Of a stretch of DNA of 64,000 nt, positions 27,574 to 36,328 are shown one piece after another. How positions within the stretch are numbered: position 1 is the stretch's first letter; each line of letters opens with the position of its first letter. The stretch comes from JAWKSY01 sp041402125 (GTDB lineage Bacteria > Planctomycetota > GCA-002687715 > DRQF01): assembly GCA_041402125.1 (NCBI GenBank), contig JAWKSY010000006.1, positions 1-64,000 on the forward strand, read 5' to 3'. A model generated the notes under the pieces. It had not been told where the DNA came from. It saw only the letters and a list, made by a program, of their open reading frames with translations, and ran no database searches. The position numbers and the translations under genes are program-made.

Positions 27574-29526
27574 TCAGGTCGCGATCGGCGTCGGGAGTTC
27601 CAGCCAGCCCAGGGCCCGAGCCGCCCGGAAGGCCTCCGCGGCGCTCCAGGCCTGCGCCACCGCCCCTCCGGGGCGGTGGGGCGCGTCGCCGTCGAAGACC
27701 TCCGAGAGATGCCCGACCGCGGCCGCATCCAGGTGCTCGAGGAGCGCGTCCAGCGAGCGCTCCAGGCGCTCGCGGTCCGGTCCCGCCTCGAGACGCCCGC
27801 GGCGGGCCAGGGCGTCCGCGAAGGGCCCGAGCAGCCAGGGCCAGACGGTGCCCTGGTGATAGGCGCGGTCCCGCGACTCGACGTCGCCCTCGTAGCGCCC
27901 GCGGTAGCGCGGATCGTCCGGCGCGAGCGTGCGGAGACCGAGGGGCGTCCAGAGTTTCGCCGCGACGGCGTCCAGCGCGCGATCGGCGTGTTCCGGGTCG
28001 AGCGGGAGCTCCGACGAGGCGAGAGCGACGAGCTGGTTGGGCCGCAGGGCCTCGTCGTTCGCGTCCCCGATGACGTCGCGGTAGTGCCCGCGCTCCTCGC
28101 ACCAGAAGGCCGTCTCGAAGGACCGACCGAGCAGCTCCGCGTGACGCTCCGCCGCTTCGGCCTTCTCCTTGCGGCCGAGCCGGCGGGCCGTCCGCGCGTA
28201 GTAGCGCAGCGCGTCGTGGAAGAGCGCGTTGAGCTCGACGCACTTCCCGTTCCGCGGCGTCACGACATAGTGGCCGACCTTCGCGTCCATCCAGGTGAGC
28301 TGCGTGCCCGTCGTGCCGGCGACGAGCAGTCCGTCCACGTCGACGCGGATCGCGTAGCGGGTCCCGCGGACGTAGTAGCGCAGGATCTCCTGGATCGTGG
28401 GAAAGAAGCGGCGACGCATCGCCGAATCATCGGGCGCGTGCGCGTCGACGAAGGCGACCGCCCGCACGAACCAGAGCGGCGCATCCGCGCTGTTGTAGAG
28501 GTGCACGGACTCGGCGTCGCGGAGGCGATTGGGCAGCATCCCGAGCGAGACGCGCGCCGACCAGGCCTCGAGGATGCTCCGCGCGCGATCCCAGTCCCCG
28601 GTGGCGAGGGTGATGCCGGGCAGCGCGATCATCGTGTCGCGCCCCCACTCGTTGAACCAGTGGTAGCCCGCGAGGATGCCGTCCGCCCCGGATCCCGGGT
28701 GACGGATCAGGAAGGCCTCGGCGGCCCGGCGCAGGCGCTCGAGGGCGGGGCCGCGGCGCTCGTCCTGCACCTCGGCCCGCGGACCGGCGGCCGGCGGCGT
28801 GATGATCGCCACCTTCGAGGCGGCCTCCGCGTCGGCGAAGCGGACCCGAGCCGTCGTCCCGGCCTCGAGGTCGCAGCGAATGACGAGGGGCGAGAGGAGG
28901 TCCTCGGAATGGCCGTAGCCGCGACGGGCCTCGACCTCGTGCCGGAGGTTCCGGTGCCAGACCGACTCGGCCGCCATCTCGGACTCGGTCTCGACCACGA
29001 CGGAGGGCCGCCCCTCGCCCGGAGCGAAGGTCGCCCGCGGCCCCTCGATCGTGAGCTCGCCGTCGACGGGCGCCGCGTCGCCGTGAAAGGACCGCGCGGT
29101 GAGGAAGGGTCGGAGCTCGAGCCGGCCGCGGGCTCCGTCCTCGGCCCGGAACTCGAGGCGGACCGCGTTGTGTCCCCGCTCGATCGCGAGCCGTTGCGTG
29201 ATCCGCCCCCGCCGCAGGCGCCAGGACCAGGTCGGTTCCGGCTCGGTCCGGAAGGACTCGAGGCGCAGGAAGCCGTGGGGATGCACGATGCCGGGCTCGT
29301 AGTGGTGCGTGGCGAGCTCGACGACCTCCCCGTCCTCCCCGTGCCAGATCGCGTCGACGTGAGACACCAGGACGGTCCGGCCCAGGGGAGCCGGGAAGGC
29401 TCCCACGAGGAGGCCGTGGTAGCTCCGGGAGTCCAGACCGCTCCAGGTCGAGGAGGCGTAGCCTCCGTTCCCCAGGGGAACGAGCCACTCGCGAGCGATC
29501 AGGGTGTCGAGGGGTTCGGCCGTCAA
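27574..29526 (-). CDS. Amylo-alpha-1,6-glucosidase (glycogen debranching, GH133-like)
   Basis: This 650-residue enzyme hydrolyses alpha-1,6 branch glucose in glycogen. The N-terminal domain (REWLVPLGNGGYASSTWSGL, then SRSYHGLLVGA) is typical of bacterial and archaeal GDE proteins. The catalytic (alpha/alpha)6 barrel shows GYHWFNEWGRDTMIALPG, TGTQLTWMDAKVGHYVVTPR and DRAYHQGTVWPWLLGPFADA, which contain the conserved acidic residues of the family. There is no signal peptide, so it acts in the cytoplasm. No other glycogen genes are adjacent. The intergenic region to the next plus-strand gene (29527-29797) contains a small hairpin. Confidence 0.9.
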   Translation of the reverse strand: MTAEPLDTLIAREWLVPLGNGGYASSTWSGLDSRSYHGLLVGAFPAPLGRTVLVSHVDAIWHGEDGEVVELATHHYEPGIVHPHGFLRLESFRTEPEPTWSWRLRRGRITQRLAIERGHNAVRLEFRAEDGARGRLELRPFLTARSFHGDAAPVDGELTIEGPRATFAPGEGRPSVVVETESEMAAESVWHRNLRHEVEARRGYGHSEDLLSPLVIRCDLEAGTTARVRFADAEAASKVAIITPPAAGPRAEVQDERRGPALERLRRAAEAFLIRHPGSGADGILAGYHWFNEWGRDTMIALPGITLATGDWDRARSILEAWSARVSLGMLPNRLRDAESVHLYNSADAPLWFVRAVAFVDAHAPDDSAMRRRFFPTIQEILRYYVRGTRYAIRVDVDGLLVAGTTGTQLTWMDAKVGHYVVTPRNGKCVELNALFHDALRYYARTARRLGRKEKAEAAERHAELLGRSFETAFWCEERGHYRDVIGDANDEALRPNQLVALASSELPLDPEHADRALDAVAAKLWTPLGLRTLAPDDPRYRGRYEGDVESRDRAYHQGTVWPWLLGPFADALARRGRLEAGPDRERLERSLDALLEHLDAAAVGHLSEVFDGDAPHRPGGAVAQAWSAAEAFRAARALGWLELPTPIAT

Positions 29527-29765
29527 GCGGGCGCACTCCGGGGGACGCGATGGGGGGACCGGGAAGGGCCGGGGACGGACCGACCGGGCGAGAAACTAAC
29601 AGGCGACGGCCCCTCCCCGACTCCCCCGTCCGGGATCCCGCGCGGCCATCCTCCACAATCCTCTTTCCTTCAGACACTTACGGGCTTTGCCGCAACCGGG
29701 AGTTCCGTCCCGCGCGCCGGGCGGCTGGGTAAACACTCAGCTTCGGGCGCCGTCCGGCCGATACG

Positions 29766-29783
29766 GGAGGGGGAATCCCCTCC
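29766..29783 (+). promoter_or_regulatory. Hairpin just upstream of the start of 29798
   Basis: GGAGGGG-GAAT-CCCCTCC forms a perfect 7-bp stem with a 4-base loop in the presumed 5' leader, ending 4 bases before the ribosome-binding GGAG at 29787-29790. It could modulate translation start of the exported protein. Evidence is the pairing alone. Confidence 0.35.
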
Positions 29784-29797
29784 TCCGGAGAGCACAG

Positions 29798-31378
29798 ATG
29801 ACGCGCATCCTCGCCTCGCTCGCCCTCGTCCTGGCCCTCGGCCCGCTGGCCGCGGCCCAGGGAGAGAAGGTCGACGCCGCCCAGATCGGCGTCCTCCTCG
29901 ACTTCGGCTACGAGACCCCCGAGATCGTCGAGGCCCTCGGCGCCCCGGGGCGCGAGATCAGCCTCGTCGCCGGCGACCTGGAAGCGCTCGAGAAGAAGGG
30001 GGCCGACGCCGCCCTCATCGCCTTCCTGAAGCCCCACGCCCCCGCCCCGAAGGCCCGGCCCGGCCTGACGCTGGCGGCGATCCTCGAGCGCTGGCGCAAG
30101 GACGGCGACGCCGACGCGCTCCTGGCCGAGGTCGAGGCCTCGGGCGGCGGCTACGACCTCAGCGTCGAGGACATGCTCGAGATCTCTCGCGCTCGTCTGC
30201 CCTACTCCATCGTCCGCGCGATGAAGCGCAAGTCGCCGCCGAAGGCACCGGAGAAGCCGGTCCGGCCGACCGTGCTCACGCTGGACGCGATCGTCCGCAT
30301 GGTCCACGACGGCGCGACCGAGGACGCGGTGCTCGCCCGCCTCCGCGAGGAGACGGGCACCTTCCCCGTCGACACCGACGCGATCCTCCGCCTCGAGCGG
30401 GAAGGCGTCCCGCTCTCCGTGCTCCGCGAGCTCTACGCGCGTCGCACGCGCCAGGCTCCGCCGACCGAGGAGGTCGCGGCCGGAACGCTGACGCGGCGCG
30501 AGAACGCGCCGGTCGATCCCGCCGCCTCCGCGGCGCCGATGAGCTTCGAGGTCTACGCGCCCCGCGGCGGAGGTTTCTCGATCCTCTCTCCCGCCGGCTT
30601 CGTCCGGAGCGAGCGCTTCACCGGCCGCAAGATGCTCGTGCAGATGGTCGATCCGAACGCCGCCGAACGCGAGGACCTGCCGGACCTCGAGTTCTCCATC
30701 CTCGTCGCGCGCTCCCGCGAGGGCGAGCGGGGCTCGCTCACGCCCGAGAACCTCGAGCCGGTCGCGCGCAAGATCATGGACGGCCTGACCGCCGGCTTCC
30801 GGCAGGACGGCATCGTCTTCATCGCCAAGAGCCCCGAGACGGGCTACCTCGCCGGCCGCCCGGCGCTGCGCTTCGCCACCGCCGCGACGACCGCCTCCGG
30901 CACGGGCCACGTCGGCGCCAGCCACGTCGTCTTCGGAGAGGACGGCGTGATCGTCGTCAGCTACAGCAGCCGCACCGAACTCGCGGACCTCTGGCGCGAG
31001 CGCCTCGAGACCTGCGCGCGCAGCCTCGCCCTCGGCACGGCGCGTCCCGTCGCCGACGCCGCCGCGGACCTCGTCGAGCCCGGACCGCTCGGCCGCTCCC
31101 GACACCTGTTCCGGGTCTGGAAGGACTCCCTCCAGCGCTTCGACTGGGCGAGCTACGCCTCGACCCTCGAGAAGGGGATCGATCCCGTCGCGACGCGCCG
31201 CACCTTCGTGGAACGCGCCCTCGAACTGGCCCGCCGGCGCAACCGCATCGAACTCGGCGCGATCGACATCGAGGCCGGCGAGATCCAGTACAAGGTCTTC
31301 GGGCTCGAGGGCAAGACGACGGGCCGCCTCGGCCTCGTGAAGACCGAGGGCGAGATCACCGCGCTGCGCGAGAACTGA
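29798..31378 (+). CDS. Exported protein of unknown function
   Basis: I do not recognise this 526-residue protein. It has a signal peptide (RILASLALVLALGPLAAAQG). The N-terminal half consists of repeated short helical units that each begin with a hydrophobic helix and end in a small acidic turn: IGVLLDFGYETPEIVEAL, LAAILERWRKDGDADALL, LDAIVRMVHDGATEDAVL. The pattern suggests a repeat scaffold of about four units. After residue 250 comes a folded domain with FEVYAPRGGGFSILSPAGF and TGYLAGRPALRFATAATT, similar in feel to domains that bind or present ligands at the cell surface. A GGAG ribosome site precedes the ATG. A strong hairpin 24 bases after the stop may terminate it. Confidence 0.75.
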   Translation: MTRILASLALVLALGPLAAAQGEKVDAAQIGVLLDFGYETPEIVEALGAPGREISLVAGDLEALEKKGADAALIAFLKPHAPAPKARPGLTLAAILERWRKDGDADALLAEVEASGGGYDLSVEDMLEISRARLPYSIVRAMKRKSPPKAPEKPVRPTVLTLDAIVRMVHDGATEDAVLARLREETGTFPVDTDAILRLEREGVPLSVLRELYARRTRQAPPTEEVAAGTLTRRENAPVDPAASAAPMSFEVYAPRGGGFSILSPAGFVRSERFTGRKMLVQMVDPNAAEREDLPDLEFSILVARSREGERGSLTPENLEPVARKIMDGLTAGFRQDGIVFIAKSPETGYLAGRPALRFATAATTASGTGHVGASHVVFGEDGVIVVSYSSRTELADLWRERLETCARSLALGTARPVADAAADLVEPGPLGRSRHLFRVWKDSLQRFDWASYASTLEKGIDPVATRRTFVERALELARRRNRIELGAIDIEAGEIQYKVFGLEGKTTGRLGLVKTEGEITALREN

Positions 31379-31402
31379 TCCCTCCCGCCGAACCCCTCCG
31401 CC

Positions 31403-31436
31403 GCGCGCGGCGATCCCGATCGGGGTCGTCGCGCGC
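31403..31436 (+). terminator. Stable hairpin after the 29798-31378 gene
   Basis: Arms 31403-31417 and 31422-31436 pair over 15 bp (two G-U pairs) around the 4-base loop GATC, 24 bases after the stop codon. There is only a weak T-rich stretch (CATTTC) a few bases downstream. I read it as a probable transcription terminator. Confidence 0.5.
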
Positions 31437-31801
31437 GTCGCATTTCACGCCGCTCCACCCCTTTTCCGCCCCGCGCGCCCCCCGAACGTCCGTTTTCGCG
31501 CCGTTGCGCCCGTCTCGGGGTGGAAGTTTTTTCCCGGTCGCGGGCGTCGCGAGATCGGTCGTCGAAATTCTCGACGGACCCAAGCCCGGTCCGGCGCCGC
31601 GGTTGCCGCGAATCGTCGTGAATCGCGACGGAAACTCTCCAGGCTTCCCTTCACCCACACGATAGGCCGGATGTCGCGGAGGGGCGGGAAGGACGCCGGC
31701 GCGACGCGAGGGGCCCTGGCCCTTCGGAGCTCCTGCTGGTCCGGGGGCGGGACCGCGGCGTATGGGACGCGCGGTCGGAAGAGAACTGGAGGGATCCGAT
31801 C
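31437..31801. other. Leader region upstream of flagellin, no gene seen
   Basis: Together with the hairpin before it, this is the only gene-free gap over 300 bases (31379-31801). It must contain the flagellin promoter and leader. I looked for sigma-28 and sigma-54 type promoters and found none convincing. A ribosome site GGAGGG lies just before the flagellin ATG. Base composition is somewhat less GC-rich around 31500-31640. No tRNA or small-RNA structure is obvious to me. Confidence 0.5.
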
Positions 31802-32620
31802 ATGGCCTTGACCATCAACACGAACACCTACTCGCTGAACGCGCAGCGGAACCTGTCGACGCAGTCCGCCAAGCTCGGCAAGTCCTACTCGCGACTGTCG
31901 ACGGGACTCCGCATCAACTCGGCCGCCGACGACGCCGCCGGCCTCGCCATCTCCGAGCGTCTGCGCGCCACGACCCGCAGCCTCGAGCAGGCCGGCCGCA
32001 ACGCGAACGACGGCATCTCGCTGATCCAGACCGCGGAGGGCGCCCTCGACGAGTCGTCGAACATCCTCAACCGTCTGCGCGAGCTCTCCGTCCAGGCGTC
32101 CAACGGCACGCTCGGCACGCAGGACAAGACCACGCTGCAGCAGGAGTTCTCGAACCTCCGCAGCGAGATCGACCGCATCGCGAACTCGACCAGCTTCAAC
32201 GGCACGAACCTCCTCAGCGGTTCGAGCACGATCACGCTGCAGGTCGGCGAGGGCACGACCACCGGCACCGACACCATCGACGTCTCGTTCACCGCGTCGG
32301 GCGCCTCGTCGCTGGGACTGGCCTCGCTGGACATCTCGTCCTCGCCGTCCGCCGCGATCACCGCGATCGACACCGCCATCAACAGCGTCTCGAAGCTCCG
32401 CGGCGACCTCGGCGCGGCCCAGTCGCGTCTCGAGTCGACGACCCGGAACATCTCGAACCGCGTCGAGAACCTCTCGGCCGCCGAGTCGCGGATCCGCGAC
32501 GTCGACGTCGCCAAGGAGACGGCCGACCTCACGAAGAACTCGATCCTGCAGCAGGCTGCTCTCAGCATCCTGGCGCAGGCCAACGTCCAGCCGCAGGCGG
32601 CGCTCTCGCTCCTCGGCTGA
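31802..32620 (+). CDS. fliC: Flagellin
   Basis: This 272-residue filament protein has only the conserved terminal parts. The N-terminal D0/D1 region shows INTNTYSLNAQRNLSTQSAK and LSTGLRINSAADDAAGLAIS, and the C-terminal part shows RLESTTRNISNRVENLSAAE and NSILQQAALSILAQANVQPQ before ALSLLG. The middle (about residues 140-185) is short and Ser/Thr-rich, so the variable surface domain is almost absent, as in minimal flagellins. It is exported through the flagellar type III system, so no signal peptide is expected. No other flagellar gene is in the window. A hairpin at 32658-32688 may terminate it. Confidence 0.97.
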   Translation: MALTINTNTYSLNAQRNLSTQSAKLGKSYSRLSTGLRINSAADDAAGLAISERLRATTRSLEQAGRNANDGISLIQTAEGALDESSNILNRLRELSVQASNGTLGTQDKTTLQQEFSNLRSEIDRIANSTSFNGTNLLSGSSTITLQVGEGTTTGTDTIDVSFTASGASSLGLASLDISSSPSAAITAIDTAINSVSKLRGDLGAAQSRLESTTRNISNRVENLSAAESRIRDVDVAKETADLTKNSILQQAALSILAQANVQPQAALSLLG

Positions 32621-32657
32621 TCCTTCCGGACCAGGAAGTTTCTCTCTTCGATCCGGG

Positions 32658-32688
32658 CCGCCCCTCCGATTCGTCACCGGAGGAGCGG
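32658..32688. terminator. Hairpin between flagellin and convergent gene
   Basis: Arms 32658-32668 and 32678-32688 pair over 11 bp with one mismatch, with a 9-base loop. On the plus strand a pyrimidine-rich stretch TCCTCTTTCC follows directly. Its place between convergent stops (32620 and 32713) fits a bidirectional terminator. Confidence 0.55.
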
Positions 32689-32712
32689 TCCTCTTTCCGT
32701 TTCGAGAACGCG

Positions 32713-33201
32713 TCAGAAGCGACGCAAGAAGCGGGCTCCGAGAGCCGCGGCGACGAGGATTCCGAAGGCCCAGGCGAGCGTGGACCAGATGCTGCTCTCC
32801 TCGCCGCCGACCGCGCCGCTCGGAGAGGATCGACGCGCCGCGTCACGCACGACGCGATCCTCGTCGATCAGCTCCGGCAGGGTCGGCGCCCCGCCCAGCC
32901 GACCGGAAAGCCGCGCCTTCCGCTCGGCGCGCAGGGCCTCGCGCTCGTCGTGGTCGAGCACCGCGGGCTCACGCGCGGCGAGCGTCGCCAGTTCGTCCGG
33001 ATCCTCGACGAGTCGGGCCAGGTCGGGGCGGGTGCCGTGCAGTTCGGGCGCTCGACGGACGCCCGTGTGCGCCGGAACCTTGCCCTGGAGTCGCGAGGCC
33101 GCGTCGGGCGGCATCGGCGGCTCGCCGTCCTGCGCGAGACCCAGTCCCGTCAGCAGGAGACAGCATCCGAGGACCGAGGTGAGGTGTCTTGCGAGGTTCA
33201 T
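32713..33201 (-). CDS. Exported protein with C-terminal anchor
   Basis: I do not recognise this 162-residue protein. It has a signal peptide (LTSVLGCCLLLTGLGLAQ), a charged, disordered-looking middle rich in Pro, Glu, Arg and Asp, and a C-terminal membrane helix (STLAWAFGILVAAALGARFL) followed by RRF. This is the topology of a short extracytoplasmic linker protein anchored at its C-terminus, like the larger protein at 902-2071. It lies 21 bases downstream of the PilX-like gene on the same strand and is likely part of the pseudopilin operon. Confidence 0.65.
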   Translation of the reverse strand: MNLARHLTSVLGCCLLLTGLGLAQDGEPPMPPDAASRLQGKVPAHTGVRRAPELHGTRPDLARLVEDPDELATLAAREPAVLDHDEREALRAERKARLSGRLGGAPTLPELIDEDRVVRDAARRSSPSGAVGGEESSIWSTLAWAFGILVAAALGARFLRRF

Positions 33202-33222
33202 CGTGTCCGTCCCCCTGTCGGC

Positions 33223-35205
33223 TCAGTTCGTGCCGAGGTCCTGGTTCTCGCCCACCGTCGCCTCATCGAAATGCCGGCGTCCGACGTTGTCGACGAAGCG
33301 CATGATGCGGACCTTCTTGAAGGTCTTGGGCAGGTAGTAGCCGAAGTTCTCGCCGCCGCCGAGGAGGCGGGCGTCGTGGTTCATCGAGAGTCCGTCGCCG
33401 CCGTAGACGATCGCCTCGTTGCGCGAGACGACGCAGCCGTTGAACTCGATCTGGCCGCCCCAGTTGAGGGTGACGCCCGCGATCGCGTGGTTCGTGTAGA
33501 GCGCGGCGTCGACGCGTGCGATGTAGACCGACGAGAGGCTCGAGATCGAGGTCACACCCGACGGGAGGTTGCCGCCCCAGTTCTGGGAGTTCAGCGCCGC
33601 CGACGGCTGGAGATCGGCCAGGGTCATCGTCGCGTCAGGCTGACCGTCGCCGTCGATGTCTTCTCCGGTTCCCGGGATGGGGTCGCCGACGGAGGCGCCG
33701 GGCGGCATCAGGCCGAGCAACTCGTGCGCCTCGGTGTAGGTCTCGGTGGTCCACTCGCCGTCGTCCTCGAGGACGTCGTCGTCCGCGGTGCCGTACCAGC
33801 CGTCGAGTCCCGCCGCGGTGTTGGGGATGCCATCCTCGCCCGCGTCCTCGTCGGACCGGTTCGAGGGGTGCGACATCCAGCTCCCGACGTAGCTGTTGAA
33901 CCAGCTGTGATTGGGGTTGCCGAGAACCACGCTCTCGCGCGCGAAGAGCCCGAGCGCGTCCGCGCTCTGGTTCGCCTGGAGCCAGGCCTCGAAGTCGGCC
34001 TCGGAGTTCGAGGCCGGCCGGACCGAGGTGGGCGGATTCAGGTAGGTGACGTCGTCCGCCACGAAGACGTTGCCTCCCGCGTAGATGACGCCCTGCCCGG
34101 TGACGACCCCCTTGATGATGACGTCGCCGCGCACGACGACCGTCCCGTCGATCTCGATGGGGTTCGCCGTCGTCCCGATGAGGACGATGTTCCCGGTCTC
34201 GCCGGCGTCGTCGCCGAAGACCGCGTCGGTCATCTGGGCGCCGCCGATGCTGATCGAGGAGTTCTCGGCGATGCCGTGGGCCTCGTAGAGCGCGAGATCG
34301 GTCAGGTTGGGCATCTCGACCGCGCCGTCGAAGGCGTGCTGGTTCACGAGCTCGCCGCCGACCTCGGTGCCGGCCATGCCCTGGACGTTGTTCCCGCCTC
34401 CGATATCCCAGCCCGCGAAGATGCCGCCGTCGGATCCGTCCTTGACCCCGTCGCCGTTGTCGTCGAGGTAGCCGAAGAGGTCGTTCCCGTTCGCCCCGAG
34501 GTAGCGCGGCGAGCCCTCGATCGTGGGCGAGTAGCCGGTGGCGTCGAACTGGCCGTTCGATCGCACGTTGCCGTTCGACGTGATCGTGTTGCCGTAGAAC
34601 CAGCCCCAGTTGTTGATGAAGTACGCGTAGTCGAAGACCTCCGACGACGAGAGTTCGAGGAGGACGGTCGACTCGACGGTGTGCGAGACCGCCTGCGGGT
34701 CCTCGCGGTTCGGGACCCAGCCGGTGGAACGGATCGTCACGAAGCGCCGGCTCCCGGTCAGGGCGGCCGGGTTCGCGGGGTCGAAGCCCTCGACGTGGAT
34801 GCTGACGTCGAACTCGCCGGGCATGGCGATGCCGCCCTGCCCCAGCGCCGCCACGGCCGAGACATCGACGCCTCCCTCCTGCAGCACGGTCTGAACGCCG
34901 TCGACCTCGGCCGCCAGCAGCTTGAGACTGCCGCGGTAGGTCTTCTTGTCGTGGAAGGCCTCGATGGCGGAGAAGGGCTCGATCAGGACCGCGGTCTTCG
35001 TCGCCTGCTTGAAGTCGTAGAGCTGCTGCTCGAAGCCGGCCTTCGCGACGTAGTAGGCCTGGATCTTCCGGGTCTCGTTGCGCGCGTCGATCACGTTGGA
35101 TGTCGACAACGTCAGCGTCGCGATGACGAGGCCCACCGCGAGAACGAGGGCGATCGGCACGAGGACGAGAAGGCTGCCTGCTTCTCGACTGGAAGTGGGA
35201 CTCAT
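33223..35205 (-). CDS. PilX-like pseudopilin with large passenger domain and calcium loops
   Basis: The 660-residue protein starts REAGSLLVLVPIALVLAVGL, a pilin-like membrane helix of the PilX group, without the usual G-F-T-L-I-E. AYYVAKAGFEQQLYDF after it is a typical PilX-type region. The rest is a long beta-rich passenger domain. Two Asp-rich loops look like calcium sites: DDNGDGVKDGSDG (residues 248-260) and DIDGDGQPD (516-524). GNVRSNGQFDATGYSPTIEG and VVRGDVIIKGVVTGQGVIYA suggest parallel beta-strand repeats. It follows two pseudopilin genes on the same strand, and a minor pilin or type II secretion tip role is likely. GGAG precedes the ATG. Confidence 0.72.
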   Translation of the reverse strand: MSPTSSREAGSLLVLVPIALVLAVGLVIATLTLSTSNVIDARNETRKIQAYYVAKAGFEQQLYDFKQATKTAVLIEPFSAIEAFHDKKTYRGSLKLLAAEVDGVQTVLQEGGVDVSAVAALGQGGIAMPGEFDVSIHVEGFDPANPAALTGSRRFVTIRSTGWVPNREDPQAVSHTVESTVLLELSSSEVFDYAYFINNWGWFYGNTITSNGNVRSNGQFDATGYSPTIEGSPRYLGANGNDLFGYLDDNGDGVKDGSDGGIFAGWDIGGGNNVQGMAGTEVGGELVNQHAFDGAVEMPNLTDLALYEAHGIAENSSISIGGAQMTDAVFGDDAGETGNIVLIGTTANPIEIDGTVVVRGDVIIKGVVTGQGVIYAGGNVFVADDVTYLNPPTSVRPASNSEADFEAWLQANQSADALGLFARESVVLGNPNHSWFNSYVGSWMSHPSNRSDEDAGEDGIPNTAAGLDGWYGTADDDVLEDDGEWTTETYTEAHELLGLMPPGASVGDPIPGTGEDIDGDGQPDATMTLADLQPSAALNSQNWGGNLPSGVTSISSLSSVYIARVDAALYTNHAIAGVTLNWGGQIEFNGCVVSRNEAIVYGGDGLSMNHDARLLGGGENFGYYLPKTFKKVRIMRFVDNVGRRHFDEATVGENQDLGTN

Positions 35206-35227
35206 GGAGAGGCTCCGGGGCGCGAGG

Positions 35228-35833
35228 TCAGAACTGGTAGACGGGTTCGAGGTGAACCACGGTGGTCACGGTGCGGGCGCGGGCGCTCGACTGGTCGCGC
35301 GCGTCGGCCGCGACGCGGAAGGACATCTCGAGGATCGCGTTCGTCGCGTTCCACGTGAGCGTGATCGGGGGCTCCTCGCCCTCGAGAGAGAGGCCGGCGA
35401 AGATCCGCTCGTCGCTGCCTTCCTGGATCTCGTCGTTGCCGAGGCGGACGCGGCGGTGGAAGGCCTCGCCCATCCGGTAGTACTCGGTCCGGGCGCCCTC
35501 GACGCCGCCGGCGCCCCAGGTCGCGCTGCCCTCCTCGAGGTCGAAGGCGATCGCCTCCGAGAAGGAGAGCAGGGCCTCGCCGTCGTCGGCGGCGGCGTCG
35601 ATCGTGATCGAGGTCGGCTTCGCGCCGCGCACCTGCTCGCGGATGCTCTTCACCCCGGCCCGCAGTCCCTTGGTGGATCGGTTCTCGTCCAGCGAACCCT
35701 GGAAGGCCTCGGCCGCGGTGGATTGCATCGCGACGAGCGCCCCCATGACGAGCACGCCGATCGTCATCGCCACCGCGAGCTCGATCAGCGTGAATCCGGC
35801 CTCGCGGCGCTTCGGGTGCCTCGCGCCGGACAT
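35228..35833 (-). CDS. Prepilin-type N-terminal methylation domain protein
   Basis: This 201-residue protein has the classic prepilin start KRREAGFTLIELAVAMTIGV, cut by the prepilin peptidase after Gly, and then a pilin helix that becomes the fibre core. The rest is a beta-rich head domain with no recognised motif. Its ATG overlaps the stop of the upstream pseudopilin by one base, so the two are translated together. It is part of a pseudopilin operon with 33223-35205, either a minor pilin of a type IV pilus or a pseudopilin of type II secretion. The assembly ATPase and membrane platform are not in this window. Confidence 0.87.
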   Translation of the reverse strand: MSGARHPKRREAGFTLIELAVAMTIGVLVMGALVAMQSTAAEAFQGSLDENRSTKGLRAGVKSIREQVRGAKPTSITIDAAADDGEALLSFSEAIAFDLEEGSATWGAGGVEGARTEYYRMGEAFHRRVRLGNDEIQEGSDERIFAGLSLEGEEPPITLTWNATNAILEMSFRVAADARDQSSARARTVTTVVHLEPVYQF

Positions 35834-36216
35834 CACAGGCTCTCGTCCTTGATGGCCTTGACGGTGACGAGCCGCAGGGTCTCGGAATCGGGATCGTCGG
35901 TGACGCGGGCGGTGGTCTCGATCGCGAGGAGGTCCGGCTGGATCTGGACGACCGAGATCGTCATCGTCCAGCGCTCGATGTGCCAGCTGAAGGTGTTGCC
36001 CGCGAAGACCGCGAGCTCCTCGAACTCGAAGGCCTCGACCTGCTCCATCAGCGAGCCGCAGACGTTCTGGGTCCGCGTCGTCTCGTAGGCGTCGCGATCC
36101 TGGAAGGTCGCGGTGGTGAAGACGAGCATCACCCCGACCGCGAGGATGGCCGTGGAAGTCAGGGCCACCGCGATCTCGATGAGGGTGAAGCCCTCGTCGC
36201 CCCGTTTCTGCTGCAC
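35833..36216 (-). CDS. Prepilin-type N-terminal methylation domain protein
   Basis: This 127-residue protein begins KRGDEGFTLIEIAVALTSTA, a clear prepilin peptidase site followed by the pilin helix. The short C-terminal part contains SWHIERWTMTISVVQIQPDL. It is the first gene of the pseudopilin set, overlapping the next gene by one base. The small size fits a PilV/GspI-like minor pseudopilin. A ribosome-site-like GGAGG lies upstream of the ATG (GTGGAGGAAC). Confidence 0.88.
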   Translation of the reverse strand: MQQKRGDEGFTLIEIAVALTSTAILAVGVMLVFTTATFQDRDAYETTRTQNVCGSLMEQVEAFEFEELAVFAGNTFSWHIERWTMTISVVQIQPDLLAIETTARVTDDPDSETLRLVTVKAIKDESL

Positions 36217-36328
36217 CTTGGCGTTCCTCCACCACGAACCGGACGCCGGACGACGCTCCGCGGTCCGGCCGCAGGGAAGCTACCCCCGTGGTTTCCCGCG
36301 AGCGGAGTTTTGGTGGAGGAAAGTTCTT

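Noticed and set aside
29527..29797. Possible riboswitch in the leader of the exported protein (GGGCTTTGCCGCAACC)
   Set aside because: No complete conserved core of a known riboswitch could be matched; only a 7-bp hairpin near the ribosome site is supported.
27676..31665. A very long plus-strand open frame (1329 codons) opposite known genes, and similar long frames at 31762-35358 and 46872-50045
   Set aside because: High-GC genomes produce long open frames antisense to real genes. Here the opposite strand or another frame holds recognised proteins (GH133 enzyme, flagellin, pseudopilins, tRNA), and the long frames have Arg/Pro-rich nonsense composition.
31437..31801. Sigma-28 or sigma-54 promoter for flagellin
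   Set aside because: Near matches (CTGGCCC...TGCT near 31727, CACGATAG near 31660) have the wrong spacing or lack the second box, so I could not support a promoter.
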